This document shows positions 42,940 to 51,600 of a stretch of 64,000 nt of DNA, piece after piece (within the stretch, counting starts at the first letter, position 1; every line of letters starts with the position of its first letter). The notes beneath the pieces are model-generated. The model searched no databases. It was not told the DNA's origin and was given only the letters and a program-made list of their open reading frames with translations. Location: contig NZ_CP041767.1 in NCBI RefSeq assembly GCF_022026395.1, forward strand, positions 3,318,501 to 3,382,500, in the 5' to 3' direction. A program made the position numbers and the translations under genes. The DNA is from Brevibacillus brevis (GTDB lineage Bacteria; Bacillota; Bacilli; Brevibacillales; Brevibacillaceae).

Positions 42940-43027
42940 AGCATATCCCCCTTTCTGAATTGTGCAGATGTAACCACAATTCAGACATGGTAAAAAATCA
43001 AATCGATTACAAATACTTCCAATTTCA

Positions 43028-43057
43028 ACTATATAGATGACTCTTCTGTAGTGTCAA
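43028..43057 (-). promoter_or_regulatory. Predicted sigma-A promoter of the NRPS/PKS operon
   Basis: A perfect -35 TTGACA (43,052-43,057) is followed by TATATA at 16 nt or TATAGT at 18 nt (ending 43,028). It lies about 90 nt upstream of the NRPS1 start and no other convincing promoter was seen between the 14 downstream genes, so it probably drives the whole 42-kb operon. Confidence 0.6.
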
Positions 43058-43159
43058 ATGAATTTTCCATAAATTGTTATTTCTGAAAATTACGGGAATT
43101 CCATTCCTTGTTCTCCTTCTCTAGCGCTGCATAAAATAGAAAAAAATTTGTGTACTCTA

Positions 43160-43188
43160 TTGATTTTGGCTGTCTTTTCACGTAGGAT
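43160..43188 (+). promoter_or_regulatory. Predicted promoter of the divergent N-acetyltransferase gene
   Basis: TTGATT, a 17-nt spacer and TAGGAT, about 50 nt before the ATG at 43,238. It faces away from the NRPS promoter across an AT-rich region of about 100 bp, so the two genes could share regulation. GGAAGGA precedes the start by about 11 nt. Confidence 0.5.
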
Positions 43189-43237
43189 AAAATGTAATAT
43201 ATTGGCAAAAAGCCCTCGGAAGGATGAATGTGATTAG

Positions 43238-43675
43238 ATGTCTGTGACACTTCGTGAAGTAACTTTGGAAAACTGGGAAGAGTGTATTGAACTGGAACCT
43301 ACTCCCGAACAGAGCGAGTTTGTTGCCCCGAACCTCTACTCCATCGCTGAATCAAAGTTTCAAACTACATTTGTTCCTTTGGCCATATACCATGATGACA
43401 CCATGGTTGGCTTTGTCATGTATGGGCTTGACCCTGACGATGGCAACTACTGGATTTACAGACTCTTAATTGATGCGAAGTACCAACGACTAGGCTACGG
43501 ACGTGCTGCGATTGCGCAAGTCATTGATATCTTGAAGGCAAAGGAAGATTGTCAAAAAATTGTCATTGGTTATGCTCCAGCCAACGTCGCAGCCGAAAAC
43601 CTTTACTCCTCACTCGGATTTCAAAAAAATGGTATGGTTCTGTTTGGCGAGACGATTGCCGAATTAAATTTTTAG
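43238..43675 (+). CDS. GNAT N-acetyltransferase (BltD/SpeG-like), candidate self-resistance gene
   Basis: 145 residues, single GNAT domain with the acetyl-CoA loop QRLGYGRA near residue 86-93, the preceding strand WIYRLLIDAKYQ, and the C-terminal NLYSSLGFQ helix-strand. The order of motifs resembles Bacillus BltD, a spermine/spermidine acetyltransferase. It is transcribed divergently from the NRPS operon. In edeine and paenilamicin producers an N-acetyltransferase (EdeQ, PamZ) protects the host by acetylating the product's amine, so this could be such an enzyme (inference). It could equally be a housekeeping polyamine acetyltransferase that happens to lie beside the cluster. It is followed directly by a hairpin. 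Confidence 0.85.
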   Translation: MSVTLREVTLENWEECIELEPTPEQSEFVAPNLYSIAESKFQTTFVPLAIYHDDTMVGFVMYGLDPDDGNYWIYRLLIDAKYQRLGYGRAAIAQVIDILKAKEDCQKIVIGYAPANVAAENLYSSLGFQKNGMVLFGETIAELNF

Positions 43676-43698
43676 CGAGTTTTCGTTACCCAAAAAGG

Positions 43699-43750
43699 AA
43701 ACAGCGGCGACCTAAGACCTGAAAACCAAGTCTTAGACTCGCCGCTGTTT
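43699..43750 (+). terminator. Long nested hairpin after the N-acetyltransferase gene
   Basis: The outer stem AAACAGCGGCGA pairs with TCGCCGCTGTTT, and an inner stem CTAAGAC pairs with GTCTTAG. It begins about 24 nt after the stop codon. The T-tract after the stem is poor on the plus strand (GGATTGTTT), so efficiency is uncertain. Confidence 0.6.
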
Positions 43751-43773
43751 GGATTGTTTCCCGTATGTATATT

Positions 43774-43820
43774 AAAAAAGCACACCTTCCATGTGTCTGT
43801 AAACATCATGGTTAGTGTGC
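43774..43820 (-). terminator. Rho-independent terminator of the tRNA operon
   Basis: Read on the minus strand: GCACAC-TAA-CCATG, loop, CATGG-AAG-GTGTGC, then TTTTTT. It starts 14 nt after the encoded CCA of tRNA-Leu. Confidence 0.85.
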
Positions 43821-43833
43821 ATTCGTTTTGATA

Positions 43834-43915
43834 TGGTGCCGGTGAAGGGACTTGAACCCCCACGGTTTCCCTCACGATTTTGAGTCGCGCGCGTCTGCCA
43901 TTCCGCCACACCGGC
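43834..43915 (-). tRNA. tRNA-Leu (anticodon CAA)
   Basis: The acceptor stem GCCGGTG pairs with CACCGGC, with discriminator A and encoded CCA. The T arm is GGGTTCAAGTCCC and the anticodon loop CTCAAAA reads CAA. A variable arm longer than class I makes it a class II tRNA. Length is 82 nt with CCA. Confidence 0.95.
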
Positions 43916-43960
43916 AAGTGAAACTATGAATAAATTAGCACATCTTCGAAAGAAAATCAA

Positions 43961-44045
43961 TGGTGGGGAGAGACGGATTCGAACCGCCGAACCCGGAGGG
44001 AGCAGATTTACAGTCTGCCGTGTTTAGCCACTTCACTATCTCCCC
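43961..44045 (-). tRNA. tRNA-Tyr (anticodon GTA)
   Basis: The acceptor stem GGGGAGA pairs with TCTCCCC and CCA is encoded. The anticodon stem-loop GCAGA-CTGTAAA-TCTGC gives GTA. The T arm is CGGTTCGAATCCG, and the variable arm is extended as expected for bacterial tRNA-Tyr. It is first in a two-tRNA operon with tRNA-Leu. Confidence 0.95.
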
Positions 44046-44103
44046 ACAATATGTGCTGTCTATCTTCTGCGTCTACTCTCTTCAACCAGAAGCGACATTT
44101 ATT

Positions 44104-44132
44104 AATTTATCATGAACTTTGTTTGACGTCAA
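44104..44132 (-). promoter_or_regulatory. Promoter of the tRNA-Tyr/tRNA-Leu operon
   Basis: On the minus strand TTGACG, a 17-nt spacer and TAAATT lie about 60 nt upstream of tRNA-Tyr. The -35 overlaps the palindrome TTGACGTCAA. Confidence 0.65.
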
Positions 44133-44137
44133 TATAT

Positions 44138-44455
44138 TTATTTAAATTGACTATCTTTTTTCGCCAAAATCTCCTGTGCCCACTCGTGAAAGACACGCAA
44201 TGCTTCGTCTACTTCTTGAAATGTTGCTTCTCCCTCACAGGAGTATTCCGGGAATTCTAGTATGCGGTTTTTGCGAATCTTGACATGCCCTTCTTCACAT
44301 TTTATCTCCAAGAAGTAGGGAACGGCTTCATCGATCCCATAACTGTTTTCTAAAAACTCGTAGGTACGTACCCACTCCAGGATTCGAACTTCCGATGCTT
44401 TTAAGCGAAGCACCTGCTCCAAGGACATAATGGTTTCATTGCCGTAGTAATACAT
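44138..44455 (-). CDS. Hypothetical protein, 105 residues
   Basis: Family not recognised. It is a small soluble, acidic protein, predicted alpha/beta, without signal peptide or membrane segment, with aromatic residues at the start (MYYYGN). AAGGG lies 12 nt before the ATG; an alternative start MSLEQ lies ten codons in. It is followed by the tRNA promoter and preceded by the thioredoxin-like gene on the same strand, with a small hairpin between them (CGGAG/CTCCG near 44,485-44,502). Confidence 0.6.
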   Translation of the reverse strand: MYYYGNETIMSLEQVLRLKASEVRILEWVRTYEFLENSYGIDEAVPYFLEIKCEEGHVKIRKNRILEFPEYSCEGEATFQEVDEALRVFHEWAQEILAKKDSQFK

Positions 44456-44521
44456 GAATATTCAGCCCTTCTGCATGAAAATGGACGGAGCCGGGACTCC
44501 GCCCTGTTTTTGATATGATCG

Positions 44522-45088
44522 TTAGATCGAGGAAAGTAGCTCTCTCAGTTCTTTGACAATCACTTGTTGATAGCCAGTGCCTTCTCCATACTGCTCAAGC
44601 ATTTCGGCACGCGCTACCTTGATCTTGTCTTCATAATCCGTTGCGGTTCGGTCCGGGTTATCTTGTTTGAATGCCGTCATGACAGCTTGGACATGCTTTG
44701 GTCTCGGTCCCCATTTGGCAAGAACATGACCACCCGTGTCTGCGAAAATAACAACAGGGATCGCCCGACCTCCCATCGTAAGAAACTCATCCATCAGATC
44801 GAGGTGTTCTTCCATCACCATAATTTCCACTGGCATGTCCGTTTCTTTCAGGGCATGTAAGACGACTGGCAAGTTGCGAACGACGTCGCCACACCAATCT
44901 GCAGCCAAAATCAAACATCTGAGGTCATCACGATGCTGGAGAGAGGCAAAAAAAGCACGTTCTTGTTCATCCTCCCATGAAAATGCATCCGACCAGTTTT
45001 GGTATGTATCCTGATTTTTCGTCATGCTTTCCACAAACGCCTGTGGCTTAAGCCCCGTACGGAATTTATGTGCTACGTTTGCCCCCAT
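44522..45088 (-). CDS. Thioredoxin-family protein with WCGDV active-site motif
   Basis: 188 residues, thioredoxin-like fold (the TM1457/BH1811-type family with one active-site Cys). The motif LAADWCGDVVRN replaces the usual WCGPC, so the resolving cysteine is missing. The cis-proline loop AIPVVIFAD is present. It is cytosolic with no signal peptide. One Cys suggests a role in protein thiol mixed disulfide chemistry or a non-redox role rather than classical disulfide reduction. The ATG at 45088 has AAGGAGGAG upstream. It may be co-transcribed with the YycC-like gene 27 nt upstream. Confidence 0.8.
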   Translation of the reverse strand: MGANVAHKFRTGLKPQAFVESMTKNQDTYQNWSDAFSWEDEQERAFFASLQHRDDLRCLILAADWCGDVVRNLPVVLHALKETDMPVEIMVMEEHLDLMDEFLTMGGRAIPVVIFADTGGHVLAKWGPRPKHVQAVMTAFKQDNPDRTATDYEDKIKVARAEMLEQYGEGTGYQQVIVKELRELLSSI

Positions 45089-45115
45089 CTTTTCTCCTCC
45101 TTTTGTATCGCTCGC

Positions 45116-45286
45116 CTATTCTTGGGTTTTATCCGTTGCTTCGTTTGCTTCCTTTTCTTGATTCGCCAGCTCCATCATTTTTTGCAACAAGATGTGCTGC
45201 GGCATGTGCATGAGACGCTCCAAGGGTACCTGAAGCGCTTCCGCCAGCTTGACAGCGGTCTCCGGTGATATTTGTAATGGACGCAT
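45116..45286 (-). CDS. yycC: YycC-like small protein
   Basis: 56 residues beginning MRPLQISPETAVKLAEAL and containing PLERLMHMPQHILLQKM, which closely matches the conserved Bacillales YycC family of unknown function. AAAGGAG lies 10 nt before the ATG at 45286. A longer in-frame start at 45424 would add 46 residues without a ribosome site and is not favoured. The C-terminal 15 residues are a charged Glu/Lys tail. Confidence 0.8.
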   Translation of the reverse strand: MRPLQISPETAVKLAEALQVPLERLMHMPQHILLQKMMELANQEKEANEATDKTQE

Positions 45287-45455
45287 GTTATTTTGCTCCT
45301 TTCCCTTGCTTTTATCAGTCCCTTCAGTATAATACACAGCCGTTAAACCTGCCAGCATACAAGCCTGGCACTTGAGAGCCTTTAACCTTTGTAACATGTT
45401 GGCTCTACTGATCCTCTCTTTCACATTTGCTCAGGCCAATTCTTAATGAAAAATT

Positions 45456-45481
45456 AAAAAAGAGCCACCCATAGGTAGCTC
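45456..45481 (-). terminator. Rho-independent terminator downstream of the 65-residue gene
   Basis: On the minus strand GAGCTACC-TATG-GGTGGCTC (8 bp, one wobble) is followed by TTTTTTAATTTTT. It lies 90 nt beyond the stop of the small gene at 45,573. Confidence 0.8.
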
Positions 45482-45572
45482 CAAAATGGAGTCAGGCTGT
45501 TTGATCCCTGCTCACCGTACGCGAAGGGACTATCTCGTGAACAGAATATCCCGCACAATGGAAAAGGACGAA

Positions 45573-45770
45573 CTATGGCTTTTGCTTAGTAAGGATACAT
45601 GGTACACCAAAGCCGATCGCGCCGGGCTGGGACATCTGCTCCATATATGCCAAACCTCGTGCACATTGCTGCTTGCATACTTGACATGTATGGGATGTTA
45701 CGATTTTCATCTGTACTTGATTGGGGTGCTGTCGCGTATTCTTCTTCTTGATCTTTTTGCCCTTGGCCAT
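45573..45770 (-). CDS. Small basic protein with a CxxC...C cluster
   Basis: 65 residues. The start is lysine-rich (MAKGKKIKKKN), then a SHTCQVCKQQCARG segment suggests a zinc-binding knuckle or an RNA/DNA-binding mini-protein. The family is not recognised. It is supported as a real gene by a strong GGGAGG 8 nt before the ATG and a terminator downstream. The opposite strand also holds an open frame, but without a ribosome site. Confidence 0.6.
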   Translation of the reverse strand: MAKGKKIKKKNTRQHPNQVQMKIVTSHTCQVCKQQCARGLAYMEQMSQPGAIGFGVPCILTKQKP

Positions 45771-45894
45771 CTGTTTTCCTCCCTTTGCCCTGGATCACTC
45801 CAGTCTATGAAGGAGAGAACCCCCGCTCTTTAGGCAAGCATACAAAATCAAGATATTCACCTGTAAAATGGGCCTTGTCATACATATCACAAAT

Positions 45895-45928
45895 AGAAAA
45901 AGCCGCCGGAGAATTCTCTCCCAGCGAC
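45895..45928 (-). terminator. Terminator after the ResA-like gene
   Basis: On the minus strand a stem with one bulge (GTCGCTG-GGAGA / TCTCC-GGCGGC) is followed by TTTTTCTATTT. It lies 14 nt past the stop at 45,942. Confidence 0.75.
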
Positions 45929-45941
45929 TTATGTGACTTCA

Positions 45942-46475
45942 TTATGGCTTTGGACTTAACAACTGGCGCAGTTCCAGCTCCAGTGTAGAAGCATCCACCA
46001 TGCCAATGATCTTCTTTCGTACGATCCCATCCGCGTCAATCAAGTAAGTCGTTGGGAATGCCATCACCTTGTAACGATTCGACACAGTTCCAGCTACGTC
46101 CATCGGTATCGGAAATGTCAGCTTGTAGTTGGTAACGAAGGCCATAGCTGCTTCCGGACTGTCATTGCTCGTGACGTTCACACCATACAGATCAACCTGT
46201 CCGCCGTATTTTTCATAGACTTTTTGTAAATCAGGCGCTTCCAGCTTGCATGGTCCACACCAGGAAGCCCAAAAATTCAAGACCAATGGTTTCGCCCTTT
46301 TTCCTTCTACCTTGTACGTCTGCTGATCCAGTCCGGTCAGTGTAAAATGAGGAGCCGCAAAGCCAACTTCCGGTTTTTGAACCTCTGCTACGATTGCGGC
46401 TGTTTCTTGAGGTTTTTCCCACACAGCAAGTCCGACGCCCAATAATACGATCACCGCGAGCAACAGCTTTTTCAT
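45942..46475 (-). CDS. ResA/TlpA-like membrane-anchored thioredoxin
   Basis: 177 residues: an N-terminal Lys-Lys then a hydrophobic anchor (about 4-18), followed by an extracytoplasmic AhpC/TSA-thioredoxin domain with NFWASWCGPCKLEAPDL (active site CxxC at about 74-77) and the cis-Pro loop AFPTTYLID. ResA-type proteins reduce apocytochrome c or other exported thiols, using electrons from CcdA. The gene immediately upstream encodes CcdA (23 nt away), which supports this. It could equally serve sporulation (StoA role); the sequence does not decide. Confidence 0.88.
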   Translation of the reverse strand: MKKLLLAVIVLLGVGLAVWEKPQETAAIVAEVQKPEVGFAAPHFTLTGLDQQTYKVEGKRAKPLVLNFWASWCGPCKLEAPDLQKVYEKYGGQVDLYGVNVTSNDSPEAAMAFVTNYKLTFPIPMDVAGTVSNRYKVMAFPTTYLIDADGIVRKKIIGMVDASTLELELRQLLSPKP

Positions 46476-46498
46476 TTTGTCACCTCTGCCCTACTGAG

Positions 46499-47209
46499 TT
46501 AGAATCCCGTAAAGCCTCCGTACATTTGAATGAGAACGCGTGTAATATCCGTCAGTTTATCTGTATACAGAAGAACACCGAACAAAATCATAATGGCTCC
46601 TCCGATTTTCATAAACAGGTCGGAATACTTCACAATCGCTTTCACCTTACTGATGAAGAACGTCATGACAAAAAACGGAATGGCGAAACCGAGTGTATAC
46701 GCCAATGTGTAAGCCAAGGCGCTTGAAGGATTGGATACGCCCATGACGATAATGCCAGAAAGAATCGGTCCCACACAAGGTGTCCATCCAGCTGCATACG
46801 TCATTCCCACCAGTATGGACCCAGTATACCCCAATGGTCTCGATTTTAAATCGATTTTAAAAGAACGCATCATCCAATCCATTTTAAACACGCCAAGCAT
46901 AACGAAACCAATAACAGCAAGCAAAATACCGCCCAATTGACGAATCAAGTCCTGCTGGTCGGTGAACAAGCTTCCGATCCATGATGTAGACAACCCAAGC
47001 GCAACGAAAATGATCGAAAACCCGACAATGAAGAAAAAGGTATGCAAGAAGGCTTGCTTTCGAAAAACCGCTCTCCCGTTCCTTACTTCATCAATCGTTA
47101 CCCCAGTTATGTAAGACAAAAAGGACGGATAAAGCGGCAGGCAGCAAGGAGAAATAAACGAGAGAAAACCTGCTGCAAATGCCAAAAAGACAGTAATATC
47201 GCCAGTCAT
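46499..47209 (-). CDS. ccdA: CcdA cytochrome c biogenesis/thiol transport protein
   Basis: 236 residues, six predicted membrane segments, DsbD beta-domain family. The two membrane cysteines are in SFISPCCLPLYPSFLSYITG (helix 1) and GWTPCVGPILSG (helix 4). It moves reducing equivalents from cytosolic thioredoxin to extracytoplasmic ResA-like partners, one of which is encoded directly downstream. An extra Cys next to the first conserved Cys (CC) is seen. RBS GGAGGT precedes the start. Confidence 0.93.
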   Translation of the reverse strand: MTGDITVFLAFAAGFLSFISPCCLPLYPSFLSYITGVTIDEVRNGRAVFRKQAFLHTFFFIVGFSIIFVALGLSTSWIGSLFTDQQDLIRQLGGILLAVIGFVMLGVFKMDWMMRSFKIDLKSRPLGYTGSILVGMTYAAGWTPCVGPILSGIIVMGVSNPSSALAYTLAYTLGFAIPFFVMTFFISKVKAIVKYSDLFMKIGGAIMILFGVLLYTDKLTDITRVLIQMYGGFTGF

Positions 47210-47364
47210 ATGTACCTCCGGTGGGTATTTTATCCACTATCTTCTCATTGTATCGAATCTTTTCCCCCTTCAAAAGTAGCAAAGACACTTTGTCTTAAAT
47301 CCGTGACATTTTCCTTTGTATAATAGCTCATTCAGATCCCCTTCATGAATACTTCCATTGTACA

Positions 47365-47392
47365 CAAAAAAGAGGCGGATGTACTCCGCCCC
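47365..47392 (-). terminator. Terminator of the MarR-RND-membrane fusion operon
   Basis: On the minus strand GGGGCGGA-GTACA-TCCGCCTC is followed by TTTTTTG. It begins about 22 nt after the stop of the membrane fusion gene. Confidence 0.85.
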
Positions 47393-47414
47393 TTTCCTGC
47401 TATTCTTTTTTTTC

Positions 47415-48641
47415 TTACTGAATCGTAACCTTACCGCCATCTTGAAGCAGTGTTTGCCCTTTTACCACGATCTTATCGCCGGCAGACAAGCCTGTCAAAA
47501 TTTCGATCTGATCACTAGAAGATTTGCCTGTAGTGACCTCGACTTGTTTTGCAACGTCACCTTCCAGCTTGAATACATACTGTTTACCATCGCGATCAAA
47601 AACTGCACCGCGTGTTACAACGATCGATTTCGCTCCGCTTTCCCCAACCGATGGGAAGGTCACATTCACAACCATATCGGACTTCAGCTCATTGGATGGG
47701 TTTGGAATTGTAATCTCCACCGGGTATGCCTTGAGCTGTGAATCCATGACTGGACTCATCGCCGTTACTTTGGCATCAATCGTTTTTCCTGATGATTGTA
47801 CGTTTACTTTTACAGTAGTCCCTACTTTTACTTTTGTGATATCAGCTTCTGACAGATTCGCTTTTACCAGAAGTGGATTCGTGTTAACGACAACCACAAC
47901 TGGCTGCTGACCTGCCATTTGACCAACTGCGCCATTTACGCTGGAAATATATCCGTTGATCGGAGACGTCACAGTTGCATTCGCCAATTGCTCACGAGCA
48001 TTTTGCAGACTCACTTGGGCTTGCTGCACAGAGGCTTCGGAAACTTGCACGCTCGTTTTTTGCCCAGCAGATTGTAAAGCCTGCTGTGCGTTATCATAAG
48101 AAGTCTGTGCCGTTGTCAGTTGGGAGTTTGCCTGTTCCATCTGCTGTGCGGAAATCGCTCCTTGAGAAAAGAGCTGTTGCATCCGCTGCTGGTTTACTTT
48201 GGCATCCTGAAGGGCAGTTTCTGCCTGCTTCAGGCTATTTTTTGCTTGAACCAAGCCTTGATCAGAGCTGCTGCCTGCTTGGTTTAAGCTGGCTTTTGAT
48301 ACGTTGTAAGCTGCTTCTGCTTGCTTGACACCGTTCACGAGATCTTTTTCATCGAGCTTGAACAATACTTGACCTTTTGTCACGTATTGGCCCAGTTTCA
48401 CTGGCAGGGAAGAAATTTTCCCGCCCATTTTCGGGGAAACTTGCACTTCTTCACTCGGAGCCAGCTTTGCCGTGAGACCAGAATCTGATACTACTGTGCC
48501 TAAAGCAACCGTTTCAACCTGTACAGGGGTTGCTGCTTCCACCGTTTCCGTAGGCGGCGTTTCCGCTTGCGGGCTGGAGCACCCTGCCACTAGAGTGATG
48601 GCCAGCAATGCCAAAATGACGGGTTTTTTATTTAGTTTCAT
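47415..48641 (-). CDS. RND efflux periplasmic adaptor (membrane fusion) lipoprotein
   Basis: 408 residues. The lipoprotein signal VAGCSSPQ gives a lipidated Cys near residue 21. A HlyD/AcrA-type adaptor follows: biotinyl-lipoyl halves around a long Gln/Ala-rich coiled-coil hairpin (about 90-210), a beta-barrel, and a membrane-proximal domain ending in VVKGQTLLQDGGKVTIQ. The ATG at 48641 has AGGAGGG just upstream; a longer start at 48713 would spoil the lipoprotein signal. It is co-transcribed with the RND pump 28 nt upstream. Together they form a Gram-positive RND efflux unit. Confidence 0.9.
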   Translation of the reverse strand: MKLNKKPVILALLAITLVAGCSSPQAETPPTETVEAATPVQVETVALGTVVSDSGLTAKLAPSEEVQVSPKMGGKISSLPVKLGQYVTKGQVLFKLDEKDLVNGVKQAEAAYNVSKASLNQAGSSSDQGLVQAKNSLKQAETALQDAKVNQQRMQQLFSQGAISAQQMEQANSQLTTAQTSYDNAQQALQSAGQKTSVQVSEASVQQAQVSLQNAREQLANATVTSPINGYISSVNGAVGQMAGQQPVVVVVNTNPLLVKANLSEADITKVKVGTTVKVNVQSSGKTIDAKVTAMSPVMDSQLKAYPVEITIPNPSNELKSDMVVNVTFPSVGESGAKSIVVTRGAVFDRDGKQYVFKLEGDVAKQVEVTTGKSSSDQIEILTGLSAGDKIVVKGQTLLQDGGKVTIQ

Positions 48642-48669
48642 GTATGTCCCTCCTCTTCCCACAAACGTC

Positions 48670-51600
48670 TTACGATTCCAAAGCGGGATTGATTTTCTTT
48701 TGTTTCTTAGCAAGTTTCTTTTCGAGTTTCAACTGGCGCTTCAAGCGTCTCTTTTTCCCTGCGTCATCAAACCAGGAAGCAACGACAGGAACCAGAACCA
48801 GTGTAATCAAGGTAGAGAATCCAAGACCGAAAATAACCGTCACGGCCATTGGTGCGTTCGTTTCAGAACCAGCGCCGCCAGAGAATGCGAGTGGTCCAAT
48901 CGCCAGAATAGTGGTAAGTGTCGTCATCAAAATCGGACGAAGACGAATCGGGCCAGCATGCAGGATCGCATCATACAGCTCCATACCTTTAGCACGCAAT
49001 TGGTTCACGTAGTCGATCAATACAATCGCGTTGTTCACGACCAAACCGATCAACAAGATGTACCCGATCAAAACCCCAACGCTGATCGTTGTACCTGTCG
49101 CCAAAAGTCCAAGCAGAACACCTGTAACGGTTGGTGGCACGGAGAACATGATGATAAATGGGGTGTATAACGATTCAAACTGCGCTGCCATTACCATATA
49201 AAGCAACACGACAGACAGTACAATCGCGAGAGCAAGGCTGCTGAATGATTCCATCATTTCTTCACTTTGCCCGCCAAAATCGACTGTGTAGCCATCCGGG
49301 AGATTCAGCTTCGAAATTTTCTCTTGCACTTCCCGTGTGACAGAGCTCAGGTCACGCCCTGCCAAATCACTCGTTACTTGAACTTCACGGCTTGAGTTGG
49401 CACGGTTAATCGATACTGGCACATCTACCTTATTGATAGTCGCAACCGAGGTAAGCGCGATCTGTGCCCCACCAGGAGCGGAAATTCGCATATTGTTCAA
49501 GAAGTTGATGTCTTCCTGATACGATTTCGGCAGCTTGAGGTTGACGTCAATCTCATCATCCCCTGTGCGATAGTACGTTACCGTTTGACCTTGGAAGGAA
49601 GTGCGAACACTGGAGAGAATTTGTCCTGTCGTCAATCCGTACAGGCTCGCTTTCTCAGCATCGATCTTCACTTCCAGCTCTTGTCTTGATTCTTCCAAGC
49701 TGGTTGTTACGTTACTCGTACCAGGTACCTTCTCAATTTCACCTTTAATGATACCACTGATGTCTTTCAGTACGGCCAAGTCATCCCCGCTAACCTTCAG
49801 TTGAATGGGGGAACCGGTAGACATGCCGGCTGGTGCGCTTACCTTAATTTCCGGGCCAGCAATATGTTTCAGCTTTTCCTGGAGATCCATCACAATTTCA
49901 TTGGAGGAACGAGTTCGCTCCTTGAGGTCTACCAGCATCAGGGTGATCGTCCCCTGATTGGAAGACAGGGTGCTAGCGATTGGTGAGGCATTGCTACCAA
50001 CCGAAGTCGCAACAATGTCTTTCTCCGGAATCGTGTTGACAATTTCTTCAACTTGTCTCGTTACTTTTTCTGTTTCAGCCAGAACGGTACCATTTGGCAT
50101 TTTGATAGAAATATTTACTTGACCTTGGTCCATGGCTGGAATAAACTCTGCCCCGATCATCGGTGTTAATGCGAGAGACCCCACCATCAGGACAACCGAA
50201 GAAATCATGACTGTTTTACGATGGCCCAATGACCATTTTAACAGTCTTTGGTAGCCTTTTTCTACTTTGCTAAATCCAATGTTGAACCAAGTAACCGGAT
50301 TAATTCCACGATAGTTCTCATGATGTGTATGCGACGGAATTTTGTTTAAAATTCTCGAACTCAGCATCGGCACGAGCAAAATAGAGAATACCAGCGCCGC
50401 AATATGGGAGTAAACAACCGTCAATGCAAGTGGTCCAAACAACTCAGAAGCAATACCTTCCGTGAGGGCAATCGGCAAGAATACGCAAATTTGCGCCAAA
50501 GCCGAAGCCATTACTGCCGTACCTACTTCTTTGGAACCATCCAAGGCGGCTTCCATCATACCTTTTCCCTGTTCTCGATGACGGAAAACATTCTCGAGCA
50601 TAACAACCGCAAAGTCAATCAATGATCCCAATCCCAATGTCAAACCGGAGAGGGAAATCAGGTTGATCGTTTGTCCAGACATATACATCAGCAAGAATGT
50701 AGCAACGATCGATACAGGAAGAACGATGACCGCAATTACCATGGATCGCAAGCTGCCCAAGAAGAAGAACAGCAAGATCATACCGATACCGCCACCCAAC
50801 AGGGCATGTTCAGCGGTCGTATAAACGGAATCCTTAATGTAAGTGGATGTATCCAGAGTCGTAATGATTTTAACGCCTTCTGGCAGCTCGCCTTTGATTT
50901 TCTCCAGCTCAGCTTTTACATCATCTGCTACCTCAATGGTGTTTCCGCCAGAAGCTTTTGTCACTTTAATACCCAAACTCGGTGTTCCGTTGACGTAACT
51001 CAATTGCGTTACATCTTGATGCGTGTCTTTTACTTCGGCAATATCGCTGAGCCTGATGGAGTTTCCTCCAACAGAGATTGGTGTCAGCGAGATTTGATCG
51101 ACATCGGCAAACTCACCTTGTACACGGATGTTGAGCTTGGCATCACCCTCGCGTACCGCTCCACCGGAACCTGACAAGTTGCTGCCCTGTAGAGCCTGCT
51201 GAACTTGGTCAAGGGACAATCCATACGCCGCCAGTTTGGCTGGATCGACGGTAACATCGATGATCCGGCTTTGTCCACCGCTGATGGAAGCAGATGCGAC
51301 CCCATCAATACGCTCCAGGCGTGATTGGATCATATCCTCGGCCATCTTTTTCAATTTGTTGATATCTTGCTCACCCGTCACCGCAAACTCTATGATCGGT
51401 GTACTGTTCGGGTCAATGCGCAGTACACGTGGCGCTCTAGCTGAGTCAGGCAAAGAGCCACGAACCTGATCTACCTTCTCCCGCATGTCGAGAGTCGCCT
51501 GATCAAGGTCTGTCCCCCAGTTAAACATGAGGATAACCTGCGAAGCGCCTTCCATCGATACCGATTGTATACTATCTAAATCGGATACCGTTGCAAGTGC

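Noticed and set aside
43672..43960. Minus-strand open frames across 43,672-43,960
   Set aside because: They run through the terminator and the tRNA-Leu gene and have no ribosome site.
45486..45833. Plus-strand 115-codon frame starting at 45,486
   Set aside because: It opposes the better supported small gene at 45,573-45,770 and has no ribosome site or recognisable product.
50404..51174. Long plus-strand frames inside the RND pump gene
   Set aside because: Antisense shadows of a well conserved transporter; their translations lack plausible composition.
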